A stretch of 42,017 nucleotides of DNA. It comes from Saprospiraceae bacterium (GTDB taxonomy: Bacteria > Bacteroidota > Bacteroidia > Chitinophagales > Saprospiraceae). Location: positions 1 through 42,017 of the forward strand of contig JAHDGF010000044.1 of assembly GCA_020627785.1 (NCBI GenBank), given 5' to 3'. The first letter of the stretch is position 1. Each line of letters begins with the position of its first letter. This document shows positions 28,801 through 35,903 of this stretch, piece by piece. A program made the position numbers and the translations under genes. The notes beneath the pieces are model-generated. The model made no database searches. It was given only the letters and a program-made list of their open reading frames with translations, and was not told the DNA's origin.

Positions 28801-29049
28801 ATATTCATACGTGGCATTAGTAGCACAGTTAGCAACTGCGCCAAAAGCTTGATTTACAAAATTTGATTCAGTCAAAGAAGTGGCGCTGCCATAGGCAAAT
28901 CCAGAGGTGCTTAGTATGGCAATATCAAATTCATCACAGGCTTGAATGTTTAATGGTGAATTACAACTCACAATGGTACATTGAGCCAGTAGGGTAGATG
29001 CATTTGCGAAAGCGTAAATAAAAATAATGGAGGCTAGAAGCTTTTTCAT
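25822..29049 (-). CDS. Giant T9SS type A surface protein with HYR/Ig-like repeats
   Basis: A 1075-residue exported protein with a signal peptide (KKLLASIIFIYAFANASTLL, cleavage near residue 23). It is built of Cys-rich beta repeats (VDNIPPIITCPSPSILEIE is an HYR-like opening; VTDKCGNSSSCQREIRL follows). Many repeats share the pattern of paired Cys residues and Asp/Asn-rich loops typical of extracellular Ig-like domains. The last 75 residues are a canonical type A sorting domain: ISIFPNPTTGLLSINS, KIEVFALNGTSI, LSALETGVYLIRVTS, with a basic end. Type IX secretion to the surface is expected. A role in adhesion is inference only. The signal-peptide region carries a copy of the ATTTGCGAAAGC word on the plus strand. 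Confidence 0.9.
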   Translation of the reverse strand: MKKLLASIIFIYAFANASTLLAQCTIVSCNSPLNIQACDEFDIAILSTSGFAYGSATSLTESNFVNQAFGAVANCATNATYEYIDGAILFNLGNCPYASWSRTWNVYENGIFQSSCIQTINLVDNIPPIITCPSPSILEIELFNSAPCDGSNAQIESETGFVFSPSPTILSDPNLFQASTNGSAIDSPCLIHQISYEDVDNGVSCGTGDPNVAFSFTRTWTVTDKCGNSSSCQREIRLMDFDGPQLQGGSNFFTNQDPDGFNILSVTCPIALTWAEPEPGDFVTNCGSSIVNLTSSGGAPGDLFDIGTTEICYDYEDECGNSGQTCFDITINCPTNCTNGIFTACDQAPINCDVNDLNVSSCTPIPDGSSTPLCDGGAVHNGSYFTFVAGADTLEITITPSNCLSGQGIQAAVTDYCDGTVCYTTNGADCLTTETTIMATGLTVGNVYNVVVDGCNADVCDFSLSINAEPFTLEEPNIPVVSSEVCAIDSFSLNFCLGQVVSFFPDNLEDENLFFCWDISSQVGVNAMNIDTNCTIPDTTLNFSCIGDYTTCGPLELEFNEPGSYQICLLEMDNGCDAWQGDFCWAVVVEANSTVNFGSFQLCSADLENGWDPGNIIDPVTGVNWQGGVVSTSGIHSFNVIGECGCITEHIIEVIEIIDASDDVVDVFWCADEIELWEDPSLAITWDDIQVYLDSTTNSAFVSNYSEGSLLSDYTGMNCDTSLTYNFFLHEVTGSINTTLGSDCSVLLEFVPENLPNFMDPNQITYQWIDPNGMNLGTDITQSVSMDGIYQLMSSYTIPTNGNICTNSFELEVIISSGGTITPPVVSAPPICEDNITDLLFSVPDLTDIIYEWTIINGTPASASGTELSVSITDPSQPLVIEVISSGPCGISEPSINSYNVSPTPFVSVLPDTTVTQGETLVLTASIDMAQEYSWNISDTEAIWDQATAADQQNLPVTWNTVGDQTYSLQVIDMNGCISNLFIGIVTVVDSTSVSVKDEFNENNISIFPNPTTGLLSINSDTQVEKIEVFALNGTSIIVQNKVGTTIDLSALETGVYLIRVTSKEDEYVTKVFRK
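29002..29013 (+). repeat. 12-mer motif ATTTGCGAAAGC, copy 4
   Basis: Exact copy on the plus strand, antisense to the signal peptide of the giant minus-strand protein, where it encodes AFAN. Confidence 0.9.
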
Positions 29050-29220
29050 AATTTGATTTATAGTGCAAAAAAAATGCAGTCACTCGAAAGCACAGGCTTT
29101 AGTAAAATCAGATGGGGTTACAAAATGCTGGTCCTAACTTTCTAACTGCACCGTTGTATAATCCAAGATACTTAAAAGTTGAAAATGTAGTAGAAGAGCA
29201 ATGAAAAGATTCTGTTAAAG

Positions 29221-29241
29221 TTGTTGCTCGGTAGTCAACAA
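29221..29241 (-). terminator. Weak terminator-like hairpin
   Basis: TTGTTG (29221-29226) pairs with CAACAA (29236-29241) around a 9-base loop. On the minus strand it is followed by CTTTAACAG, which is only weakly U-rich. It lies just after the Omp85-like gene ending at 29254. Confidence 0.35.
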
Positions 29242-29253
29242 TAATTGAACGGA

Positions 29254-30543
29254 TCAGAAGTATTGACCCAATCCAAGAACCCAGCCTCTTTGGTTTAGAT
29301 TGAAAATATCAACACCATAGTCGACTCTTAATGTGGCACCAAAAACCTTGTGATAAATCAAGCGAAATCCTATCCCTAAAAATTGCCGTAACTGAGTTCG
29401 CTTAAGCAAATTTTCTAAGCTTTCGCCAGGGTTTCTCCAAGTGCCCGTATCAGAGAACAGAACAATCTGAGAGCCGAAATATTTTTTTTCATAAATTGTC
29501 TGACGCCATTCTAGATTCACAACTGCTTGCGCCGTTCCTCGATCAATCCGGTTACCGATGCCTCTAAGATTAATATGGCTGTCTGCAACAAAAGGGGCAA
29601 AGGGGGAAAAACTATTCGTTGATATTGCAAATTTAAATCTACTCGCAATGTTGACCTTGGGTATTGGTCTCAGAAAATAGCGTGCTTGAAATAAGGCACT
29701 GTTGAATATGCTCTGGTCATAAAAGTTATAAACATTCTGAAAGTTCAAACTCAAGTCATAACCTTGTAGATAAAAATTATGATAGTTCAGTTGGTTTCTA
29801 CTGAAAATAAACTTCGTTAGTAATTTATATAAACATAAATTATCTGGTCCTGGTGGATTTTCAAGCTCTTGATTATCTGCCTGCTCATAAACTTCATTAA
29901 AGAAAGTAGCGCCTAGTTCAATTTGTTGTCTTCGCTTTAAATTATAAATGACGGTCCCACCTAGGCCTAAATTATCATAGAGGTAGGAGACGGTTCCTTC
30001 AGGAAAAAAGAGGGGCTCAATCGTTGACCATTTGTTTGTGTTTAGGCTTACACCCCAAACACTGTTCCCTAGGTGTGGTTTGCGATAAAAGATTTGGCCA
30101 GAATGTCTTCGGTCATTGTTCTGGTAAAGAACCAAAAGTAAATCACCCATACCTCTGAAATTATAATCTACAGTCCCTACACCAAACCAGATATTTTCAC
30201 GAATGCCGCCAAAGTTTAGACTCGGAAGAAGTGTTCTTCTTTCCTCCACTTGGATATCCAAAAGTACCTGGTTATTTAAAGTATCTAAGACGTGATTTAC
30301 CTGGGCGATGCCTGGAAGATTTCTGATCATTTGTAGATCTTCTTCTAGGATGTCAAGGTCTAAAGGAATCCCTACATTTGAAGCAATAATGTTTTCTAAA
30401 GCTTTTTGCTTTGTCTTTTCTAATCCACTGAATTGAAGATCAGATAACACATAATTTTCTTGTGCATTTAGATTTCCTGAAAAGAATAATTGCAACCAAC
30501 AAATTAGTAGGATTATATGGACTTGCTTTATTCGTTTAGTCAA
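29254..30543 (-). CDS. Minimal Omp85-family outer-membrane protein (one POTRA plus barrel)
   Basis: A 429-residue outer-membrane protein of the BamA/TamA/FhaC superfamily. After a signal peptide (cleavage near GNLNAQ) there is one POTRA-like domain (about 31-103, SDLQFSGLEKTKQKALE and ending LLDIQVEER). The rest is a beta-barrel of about 320 residues, long enough for 16 strands. The conserved loop-6 motif is seen as NLRGIGNRIDRGTAQAVVNLEWR-like sequence, where the invariant Arg-Gly pair is present, and the protein closes with a C-terminal aromatic residue (GQYF). One POTRA is fewer than in BamA (five) or FhaC (two). A role in assembling or exporting outer-membrane or surface proteins is likely but inferred. 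It follows the LRR T9SS gene by 13 bases and is probably in its operon. Confidence 0.85.
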   Translation of the reverse strand: MTKRIKQVHIILLICWLQLFFSGNLNAQENYVLSDLQFSGLEKTKQKALENIIASNVGIPLDLDILEEDLQMIRNLPGIAQVNHVLDTLNNQVLLDIQVEERRTLLPSLNFGGIRENIWFGVGTVDYNFRGMGDLLLVLYQNNDRRHSGQIFYRKPHLGNSVWGVSLNTNKWSTIEPLFFPEGTVSYLYDNLGLGGTVIYNLKRRQQIELGATFFNEVYEQADNQELENPPGPDNLCLYKLLTKFIFSRNQLNYHNFYLQGYDLSLNFQNVYNFYDQSIFNSALFQARYFLRPIPKVNIASRFKFAISTNSFSPFAPFVADSHINLRGIGNRIDRGTAQAVVNLEWRQTIYEKKYFGSQIVLFSDTGTWRNPGESLENLLKRTQLRQFLGIGFRLIYHKVFGATLRVDYGVDIFNLNQRGWVLGLGQYF

Positions 30544-30556
30544 AGATTATATAAAC

Positions 30557-31363
30557 TTAGATCTTAATAAATTTGTATGATTTGCTTTCGTCGTTGCTTT
30601 TTATTCGAAGAAAGTAAATACCATTATTAAAGGTAGAAATATTTATGGATTGATTCTGTTCTATATTGACAGTTACCCTTGATCCATTCAAATCATATAT
30701 TTCAATATCCTCTATTTTGTCGTCGGTACGAAGATTGATGATGTCCGAGCTAGGGTTTGGGTAGATTGCGAGGTTTGTTTCTTTGAGGTATGAAAGACTG
30801 GTGTTTAACTGACAGTCTTCATTGAACTCAGCACTTGATGGTATGTTTAACCAATTCAATGTGCTGTATTCTGCATCGTCAACTTGGACACAAATTAATT
30901 CAAAGCAATCCTGCGCTTCAAATCTAGTCATGTTCACATTATTTCCGTTGCTGAGATTGATGTATTTTAAGTCAAAGTTTGAATGCACTTTAAAGTCGGT
31001 TAAGAACAATTGATTCTCTAAATTTAAAGTGCCTTGCAACATATTGTCCTCCAATAAAAGTTGTTCAAGATTTACATTAGCACTTAGATCAATTTCTTCG
31101 AGAAAATTATCAAAGGCTGCTAGTCTAGTAATTTCTGTAAAATATTCTATTCCGTTCAGATCCGCAATGCCGAGACCACTAATATTTATAATGCCTGAAA
31201 AGGCAGCGGCTTCATCTTCTGAAATTTCTTCATCCTCATTAATATTTATCTCAGAGTTTTGAACCAACGCATTCTTAAACGTTTCGTCAGTGAACGAAAT
31301 AAATTGAGAAAAGCAATTTGTTGTAAAACTGAAAAGTAAAAGGAAAGGTAAAAGTTGTTTCAT
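30557..31363 (-). CDS. T9SS type A protein with leucine-rich repeats
   Basis: A 268-residue exported protein. The start at 31363 is chosen because it gives MKQLLPFLLLFSFTTNCFSQ with cleavage at about residue 20; the ATG ten codons earlier adds only polar residues. The N-terminal part starts FISFTDETFKNALVQN and carries irregular leucine-rich repeats (IINISGLGIADLNGIEYF, EEIDLSANVNLEQL, LQGTLNLENQLFLTDFKVH). The C-terminal 75 residues are a canonical type A sorting domain with LAIYPNPSSDIINLRT, IEIYDLNGSRV and FNNGIYFLRIKS. It should be placed on the surface by type IX secretion. The neighbouring Omp85-like gene starts 13 bases after its stop, so the two are likely co-transcribed. Confidence 0.9.
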   Translation of the reverse strand: MKQLLPFLLLFSFTTNCFSQFISFTDETFKNALVQNSEININEDEEISEDEAAAFSGIINISGLGIADLNGIEYFTEITRLAAFDNFLEEIDLSANVNLEQLLLEDNMLQGTLNLENQLFLTDFKVHSNFDLKYINLSNGNNVNMTRFEAQDCFELICVQVDDAEYSTLNWLNIPSSAEFNEDCQLNTSLSYLKETNLAIYPNPSSDIINLRTDDKIEDIEIYDLNGSRVTVNIEQNQSINISTFNNGIYFLRIKSNDESKSYKFIKI

Positions 31364-31544
31364 GTCAATTTGTGTTTGTTGTTTATGAAACAAAAATTAG
31401 CTCTTTTTATTTACAATGCAATACTTTATATGTTTGACTGTTGGCTATTTCCAACGAGCGGTCATATTTTAAGAATGAAAGACACCATAATCAAGTAAGT
31501 GCCTTATTTCTTGCAAATGTTGATTAGTCGGTATTCTATATTAT

Positions 31545-33095
31545 TTATATGTTAGCTCTAATTCCTAAGTTGAATGTGTCCGCTTGACCTCCTGTTTGAT
31601 TCAAAAATTTATTGCTAAAATCAGTATATAATAATTCTATTTCGAAGTTAGGCGTAATCTGGTATTTTGTTCCTAAACCAAATTGAGCGAAGTAATCGAA
31701 TTCTGACTGCCAGTATGGAGAGTAACCACTCAAAGCATAGAAGGTCAATTTATTAGTGGGCACGTAGCTGAATATCACAGTAACTGGTGTGGAAACTCTA
31801 TTCGCTCTGCCTTCTGAAGCTGAACCGATGTCTTCAATCAAAAGATCCAATTCAGTAAATAATGAAAACTTCGAACCGATGGATACATCATTGAAAAATT
31901 GTGTATTCCATGTTATTCCTTCCCAATCAATGTACGGACGCTCAGAGTCTCCTGATAAGTTTTCTCCTATTGGGAATACAATGGAACTTTGGATCGAGAA
32001 GTTACTCCATTTTGGTACAGGTGCATATCTAATTTGTGGCCCGAAAGCAGTAAGTCCATTTCTTGAGTTAGCTCTTGAATCTGAACCGAAAACGGAAAAG
32101 GCAGTAGATGGCAAGGGGTTATTTCTAACCTTTCTGAATCTAGTGACGAATCCGATGTTCAATCTCTCGTTGAGGCCATATAAGGCACTCAACGAGGTTG
32201 TAAAGAAAGAAGATCTACTTTGTAATTCTCCATTGCTAGCATTCTGTTGTGAGTATAAGTTATTGAATAATTTGAATTCATATGACCCTTTTGGAATGGT
32301 AGATGAAACGATGTATCGTGATTCATTCGTTCCTCCAGTTTCTACATCACCGACTCCAGCACCCAAATCGTTCAAGTTCCAATCGTAGTTATAATATTTT
32401 ATTTTGCTATCTGAAGAGATTTTGTTTGACCGGTAATTGTTAATGTAGTTGATGATTGCCTCTTTATTTCCGCCAAAATCTTTCGCATACCATCTGAAAA
32501 TTTCTGACAATTCTACGGTTCCATTTCCAACCTTAATGAAAGAGTTATTGTTCAAAGCAATTGTTGCTTGCTGTTCTAACTGCTCCTCTAACTTTTCTGG
32601 GGTGTATGCAAAGTCAGTTATCGGTGGACACCCAATGGCACCGCAGACTAATACGAAGTGGTATCTCGCATCATTAAATGAGCCTATTAATTCTTCTTTT
32701 TCTAATTCATTTAAGGTCATTGATTTATTAGCAATGATAACCTTATCCGTGTCAAAAAATCCAGCTTTGTTAATCACAGATTTGATAGGATAACTTGATA
32801 CGACTTTTTGGATTACCTGAAGATTATAAGCATTAATGTAAAACGCTTGGATTGTTTTTGCGTCAGCGGAACTAAGATCTGCTTCCTTGATATCTTTTAT
32901 AAGATTCGCAAGGGTGTTGTCATTTTGTATGGCCGCATAATTTACCGTGCCATTTGTAACATGAGTCGAAAGAAAGCCATCAACCTCCTTGAAGAATTCT
33001 GAGGTAATTGATTGCGCATTGGTTGAAGCGATGGAGATCATCACTATTGCAAAAGACATGATGAATTTTGTCAATTTTTGTTGTAATAATTTCAT
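31545..33095 (-). CDS. DUF547 domain fused to a C-terminal outer-membrane beta-barrel
   Basis: A 516-residue exported protein. After the signal peptide (cleavage near STNAQ, residue 28) residues 30-242 form a complete DUF547 domain: the AFYINAYN motif at 84-91, VCGAIGCPP with Cys151 and Cys156, and the closing YYNYDWNLN at about 234-242. DUF547 proteins are usually stand-alone at about 230-280 residues. Here a glycine-rich linker is followed by about 260 residues of beta-barrel type sequence, with alternating strands such as YGLNERLNIGFVTRFRK and KLTFYALSGYSPYWQ. The end is of porin style (DTFNLGIRANI). The function of DUF547 is not established. The fusion would tie it to the outer membrane; this is inference. 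Confidence 0.82.
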   Translation of the reverse strand: MKLLQQKLTKFIMSFAIVMISIASTNAQSITSEFFKEVDGFLSTHVTNGTVNYAAIQNDNTLANLIKDIKEADLSSADAKTIQAFYINAYNLQVIQKVVSSYPIKSVINKAGFFDTDKVIIANKSMTLNELEKEELIGSFNDARYHFVLVCGAIGCPPITDFAYTPEKLEEQLEQQATIALNNNSFIKVGNGTVELSEIFRWYAKDFGGNKEAIINYINNYRSNKISSDSKIKYYNYDWNLNDLGAGVGDVETGGTNESRYIVSSTIPKGSYEFKLFNNLYSQQNASNGELQSRSSFFTTSLSALYGLNERLNIGFVTRFRKVRNNPLPSTAFSVFGSDSRANSRNGLTAFGPQIRYAPVPKWSNFSIQSSIVFPIGENLSGDSERPYIDWEGITWNTQFFNDVSIGSKFSLFTELDLLIEDIGSASEGRANRVSTPVTVIFSYVPTNKLTFYALSGYSPYWQSEFDYFAQFGLGTKYQITPNFEIELLYTDFSNKFLNQTGGQADTFNLGIRANI

Positions 33096-33320
33096 GATAA
33101 TTTTGTGTTTAATGATGAAGCAAATATCATACGCTTTTGAAGGCTTAACATAGACTAAATTTCCTCGCTACTTATCAATTTATCCTAATTCGAGCATTAT
33201 TTGCAAGATTTTTCGATTTTCTATGAGTATAATTGACGTATTAAAAGTATTTCGACATGCAAATGACACTCCTTTTCCTTTTTGTATTTTTATTTGAGAC
33301 TAACTACCCATAAGCACTAA

Positions 33321-34397
33321 ATGAGCAAAAGGAAAGACATATTGATAATAGGAGCAGGCCCTTCCGGTTTATCTGCAGCCATATTTTTACATGAACGCGG
33401 ATTTCATCCCATTATTATTGATAAGAAGGATTGCATTGGTCCCCATTCTAAGGCTTTAGGGGTTAATCCACGGTCTCTTAAGATCTTAAAAGATTTAGGA
33501 TTGACGGATCGTTTTATACAGAATGGCAGAAAAATGAAGGCTATTAACGTCTGGAATAAGGAAAAGCATTTATATAGAAATGATTTTACGCAGATAAGAC
33601 ATGAATATCCTTTCATGTTAATTCAACCCCAGAAAGAATCTGAAGAAATACTTTTAGAAGAAGTTCTGCGAAGAGAGATACCGTGTCATTATGGGGCAGA
33701 GTTCTATTCTTATAATCAAATTGAAGAAAAATATTCCATAAAGGCCGACCGCATAGATTTAAATCAAAAATTTGATTATCTAATCGGTGCGGATGGAGGA
33801 AGAAGCAGGGTCCGGGAACAATCTAATCTACAATTGACCGGATTTAGTTATGATGAATCATGGGAGATATACGATGTGGAATTGGAAATGGAGATTGCGC
33901 CGGATGAAGGACACATCAGAGTTTTTCCGGAAGGCGGGATGATAATGATTCGCTTGAAGGATTCTGTGTGGAGAGTTGCTGGGAATTTACCATCGATTTT
34001 GAATTATCTACCTGCACGGACGAAAGTTGGGAGCATCAGCTGGGAATCCAAGTTTAGAATTCATCACAAGTTGGCCAATGGATTGGTTGATAATAACGTT
34101 GTTCTTATAGGTGATGCAGCACATTTACATTCGCCGATTGGAGCTAGAGGAATGAACCTTGGCATTGAAGATGCCTTTATGGTTAGTCAATTGATAGCTG
34201 AGAGTAATTTGTCGGAATACAATGCTCAGCGATATAAATATCTTAAGTCTACGGTCGCTCGGGTTAATACAATTACGATGGGTTTGGCTGGAGATAATTT
34301 TTCAGCTCGAATGGTTCGTAATAATATGCAGTATCTACGATTTATGTTTCCAGTCATTATGCCGAAGGTCCGAAAGTTTATATTGGGCCTTAACTAA
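33321..34397 (+). CDS. FAD-dependent monooxygenase (PHBH/UbiH type)
   Basis: A 358-residue flavoprotein hydroxylase of the group-A aromatic monooxygenase family. The FAD dinucleotide motif GAGPSG lies at residues 11-16. The second signature GADGGRS is near residue 156 (normally NADPH and FAD contact), and the third is the Gly-Asp motif at about 264-265 in LIGDAAHLHSPIGARGMN. These three in this order are diagnostic of p-hydroxybenzoate-hydroxylase-like enzymes. The substrate cannot be told; candidates are phenolic or ubiquinone-pathway compounds. It lacks a transmembrane helix. Genes on either side do not make a pathway for it. A single-gene transcript is likely. Confidence 0.92.
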   Translation: MSKRKDILIIGAGPSGLSAAIFLHERGFHPIIIDKKDCIGPHSKALGVNPRSLKILKDLGLTDRFIQNGRKMKAINVWNKEKHLYRNDFTQIRHEYPFMLIQPQKESEEILLEEVLRREIPCHYGAEFYSYNQIEEKYSIKADRIDLNQKFDYLIGADGGRSRVREQSNLQLTGFSYDESWEIYDVELEMEIAPDEGHIRVFPEGGMIMIRLKDSVWRVAGNLPSILNYLPARTKVGSISWESKFRIHHKLANGLVDNNVVLIGDAAHLHSPIGARGMNLGIEDAFMVSQLIAESNLSEYNAQRYKYLKSTVARVNTITMGLAGDNFSARMVRNNMQYLRFMFPVIMPKVRKFILGLN

Positions 34398-34489
34398 CTA
34401 TCTGGCTCATTCCTTGCTTATTGTTTGATAAGGCCTTAATCTTGTATTGAGAAAACCTAGAAAGAGGTCGTTTTGCTCAAGATGTGTGC

Positions 34490-35236
34490 ATGAAAGTGGA
34501 TGATTATAAATATCTAAAGTTGGGTAATCTCAATCAAGAGATGCTACACCAATATAGAGAAGCAGTTGCTGCTGCCTTTCCTCCCATCATACAGAACTCC
34601 GCGATAATCTTGAATCATTGGTCAAAAGTCGAGGCCTATTTTCCACACCTACAACTTTTTATTTTTAACCAAGCGGATGAGCTTATTGGCTTTGCAAACA
34701 CAGTTGCCATTCATTGGAATGATGCCTATGAAAATCTTCCAAGTGAAGGATGGGATTGGATGGTTGAAAAGGCAATTGAAGATCATGAGAATGGATTAGA
34801 GCCAAATTGTTTAGGCGGTCTTCAGATCATCATTCCTAAGCCACATTTAGGGAAAGGAAATAGTAAAATAATTTTGAAGGCATTGAAGAAGATGAAAGTG
34901 GAGGCAGGTCTAGAGAAATTTATCATTCCGATACGTCCTACTTGGAAGTGGAAATTTCCTGAGATGCCGATGAGTGAGTATGTAGGGTACAAACAAGAGA
35001 ATAAAATTTATGATCCTTGGATTCGGACACATTTAAAGGCTGGTGCAGAGCTTATAAACATTTGCGAAAGCTCAATGAAAATCAGTGGGGATATTCCGTT
35101 CTGGGAAAGGATGACAAAACATAAAATTGAGCGATCTGGGGAATACCTTATTCCTGGTGCGCTATCAAAAGCCTTCATCGATGTACCTAAAAATTATGGG
35201 GAATATCGAGAAGCAAACATTTGGATAAAATATTAA
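34490..35236 (+). CDS. GNAT-like acyltransferase, specificity unknown
   Basis: A cytoplasmic protein of about 248 residues. The ATG at 34490 is preferred; a GTG two codons upstream would add only a Met and a Cys. It seems to have an acyl-CoA binding fold of the GNAT kind: a central strand LGGLQIIIPKPHLGKGNSKI, where the Gly-Lys-Gly-Asn segment is a possible pantetheine-phosphate loop, and a preceding region with LFIFNQADELIGFANTVA. Match to the family is partial. It is followed after 9 bases by inorganic pyrophosphatase and therefore shares its transcript. A copy of the ATTTGCGAAAGC word lies inside the gene (encoding ICES). The exact substrate is not readable. Confidence 0.65.
   Translation: MKVDDYKYLKLGNLNQEMLHQYREAVAAAFPPIIQNSAIILNHWSKVEAYFPHLQLFIFNQADELIGFANTVAIHWNDAYENLPSEGWDWMVEKAIEDHENGLEPNCLGGLQIIIPKPHLGKGNSKIILKALKKMKVEAGLEKFIIPIRPTWKWKFPEMPMSEYVGYKQENKIYDPWIRTHLKAGAELINICESSMKISGDIPFWERMTKHKIERSGEYLIPGALSKAFIDVPKNYGEYREANIWIKY
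35060..35071 (+). repeat. 12-mer motif ATTTGCGAAAGC, copy 5
   Basis: Exact copy on the plus strand inside the acyltransferase-like gene, in the frame reading ICES. Confidence 0.9.
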
Positions 35237-35245
35237 AACAAAAAC

Positions 35246-35821
35246 ATGAAAATTGATCTATCGAATCCTTGGCATAAAGTAAGTATTGGAGAAAATGCGC
35301 CAGAGATTGTAAATGCGGTTATAGAAATTCCTAAAAATACGAGAGCTAAATATGAATTGGATAAAGAGTCTGGGTTGTTATTAATGGATCGAGTCATTTA
35401 TTCTTCCATGTATTATCCGGCCAATTATGGATTCATTCCACAGACCTATTGTGATGATAAAGATCCTTTAGATATTTTGGTGCTTTCGCAAATTTCTATT
35501 GTTCCAATGTGCATTGTTTCAGCAAAAGTAATCGGCGTTATGCGCATGATGGATGACGGTGAAATGGATGACAAGATTATTGCTGTTGCAGAAAATGACA
35601 TGAGTGTCAATCACATCGAAAACATGAATCAGCTCCCAGAACATTTCTTTTCTGAGCTGAGAAATTTCTTCCAAGACTATAAAAAGCTGGAAGAGAAGAC
35701 CGTGGAAGTAGAAAAGTTTAGAAGTCGAAAACGTGCCATTGATATAATTCAGAAGAGCATTGTGGATTATAAAGAATTAACGAATTCTCTTCCTTCTTTA
35801 ACGGATAAGATTGAAGACTAA
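35246..35821 (+). CDS. ppa: Inorganic pyrophosphatase, family I
   Basis: Cytoplasmic enzyme that hydrolyses pyrophosphate to two phosphates and so pulls biosynthetic reactions forward. The family I signature D-x-D-P-x-D is at residues 71-76 (DKDPLD), with the [12 protein letters not shown] segment just before it at 56-67. Acidic metal-binding residues recur after it, and there is a basic [13 protein letters not shown] patch toward the C-terminus. At 191 residues it is of normal length. The start lies 9 bases after the acyltransferase-like gene, so they form a short operon. A copy of the ATTTGCGAAAGC word sits inside it on the opposite strand, encoding LSQI. I see no unusual residue in the active site. 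Confidence 0.95.
   Translation: MKIDLSNPWHKVSIGENAPEIVNAVIEIPKNTRAKYELDKESGLLLMDRVIYSSMYYPANYGFIPQTYCDDKDPLDILVLSQISIVPMCIVSAKVIGVMRMMDDGEMDDKIIAVAENDMSVNHIENMNQLPEHFFSELRNFFQDYKKLEEKTVEVEKFRSRKRAIDIIQKSIVDYKELTNSLPSLTDKIED
35482..35493 (-). repeat. 12-mer motif ATTTGCGAAAGC, copy 6
   Basis: Exact copy on the minus strand, inside ppa (plus strand reads GCTTTCGCAAAT, encoding part of LSQI). Confidence 0.9.
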
Positions 35822-35859
35822 TCTAATTAGGATTCGGTTTTTTTACTAACCAGATTAGT
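35817..35859. terminator. Possible bidirectional terminator after ppa
   Basis: An outer 8-base stem (35817-35824 with 35852-35859) encloses an inner GGTT/AACC stem, with T-rich sequence in the loop. It lies between the stop codons of two convergent genes (ending at 35821 and 35904). The T-run is inside the structure and not directly after it, so the call is moderate. Confidence 0.4.
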
Positions 35860-35903
35860 TTCCATTTTCAAATCTATGGTGGCCTAGATTTTTTGGCTAT
35901 ATT

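Noticed and set aside
18944..29014. The idea that the shared CATTTGCGAAAGCG words reflect convergent signal-peptide coding (AFA-type)
   Set aside because: Copies on both strands, in intergenic DNA and in other frames (ICES, LSQI) share the same bases, so the peptide cannot explain the pattern.
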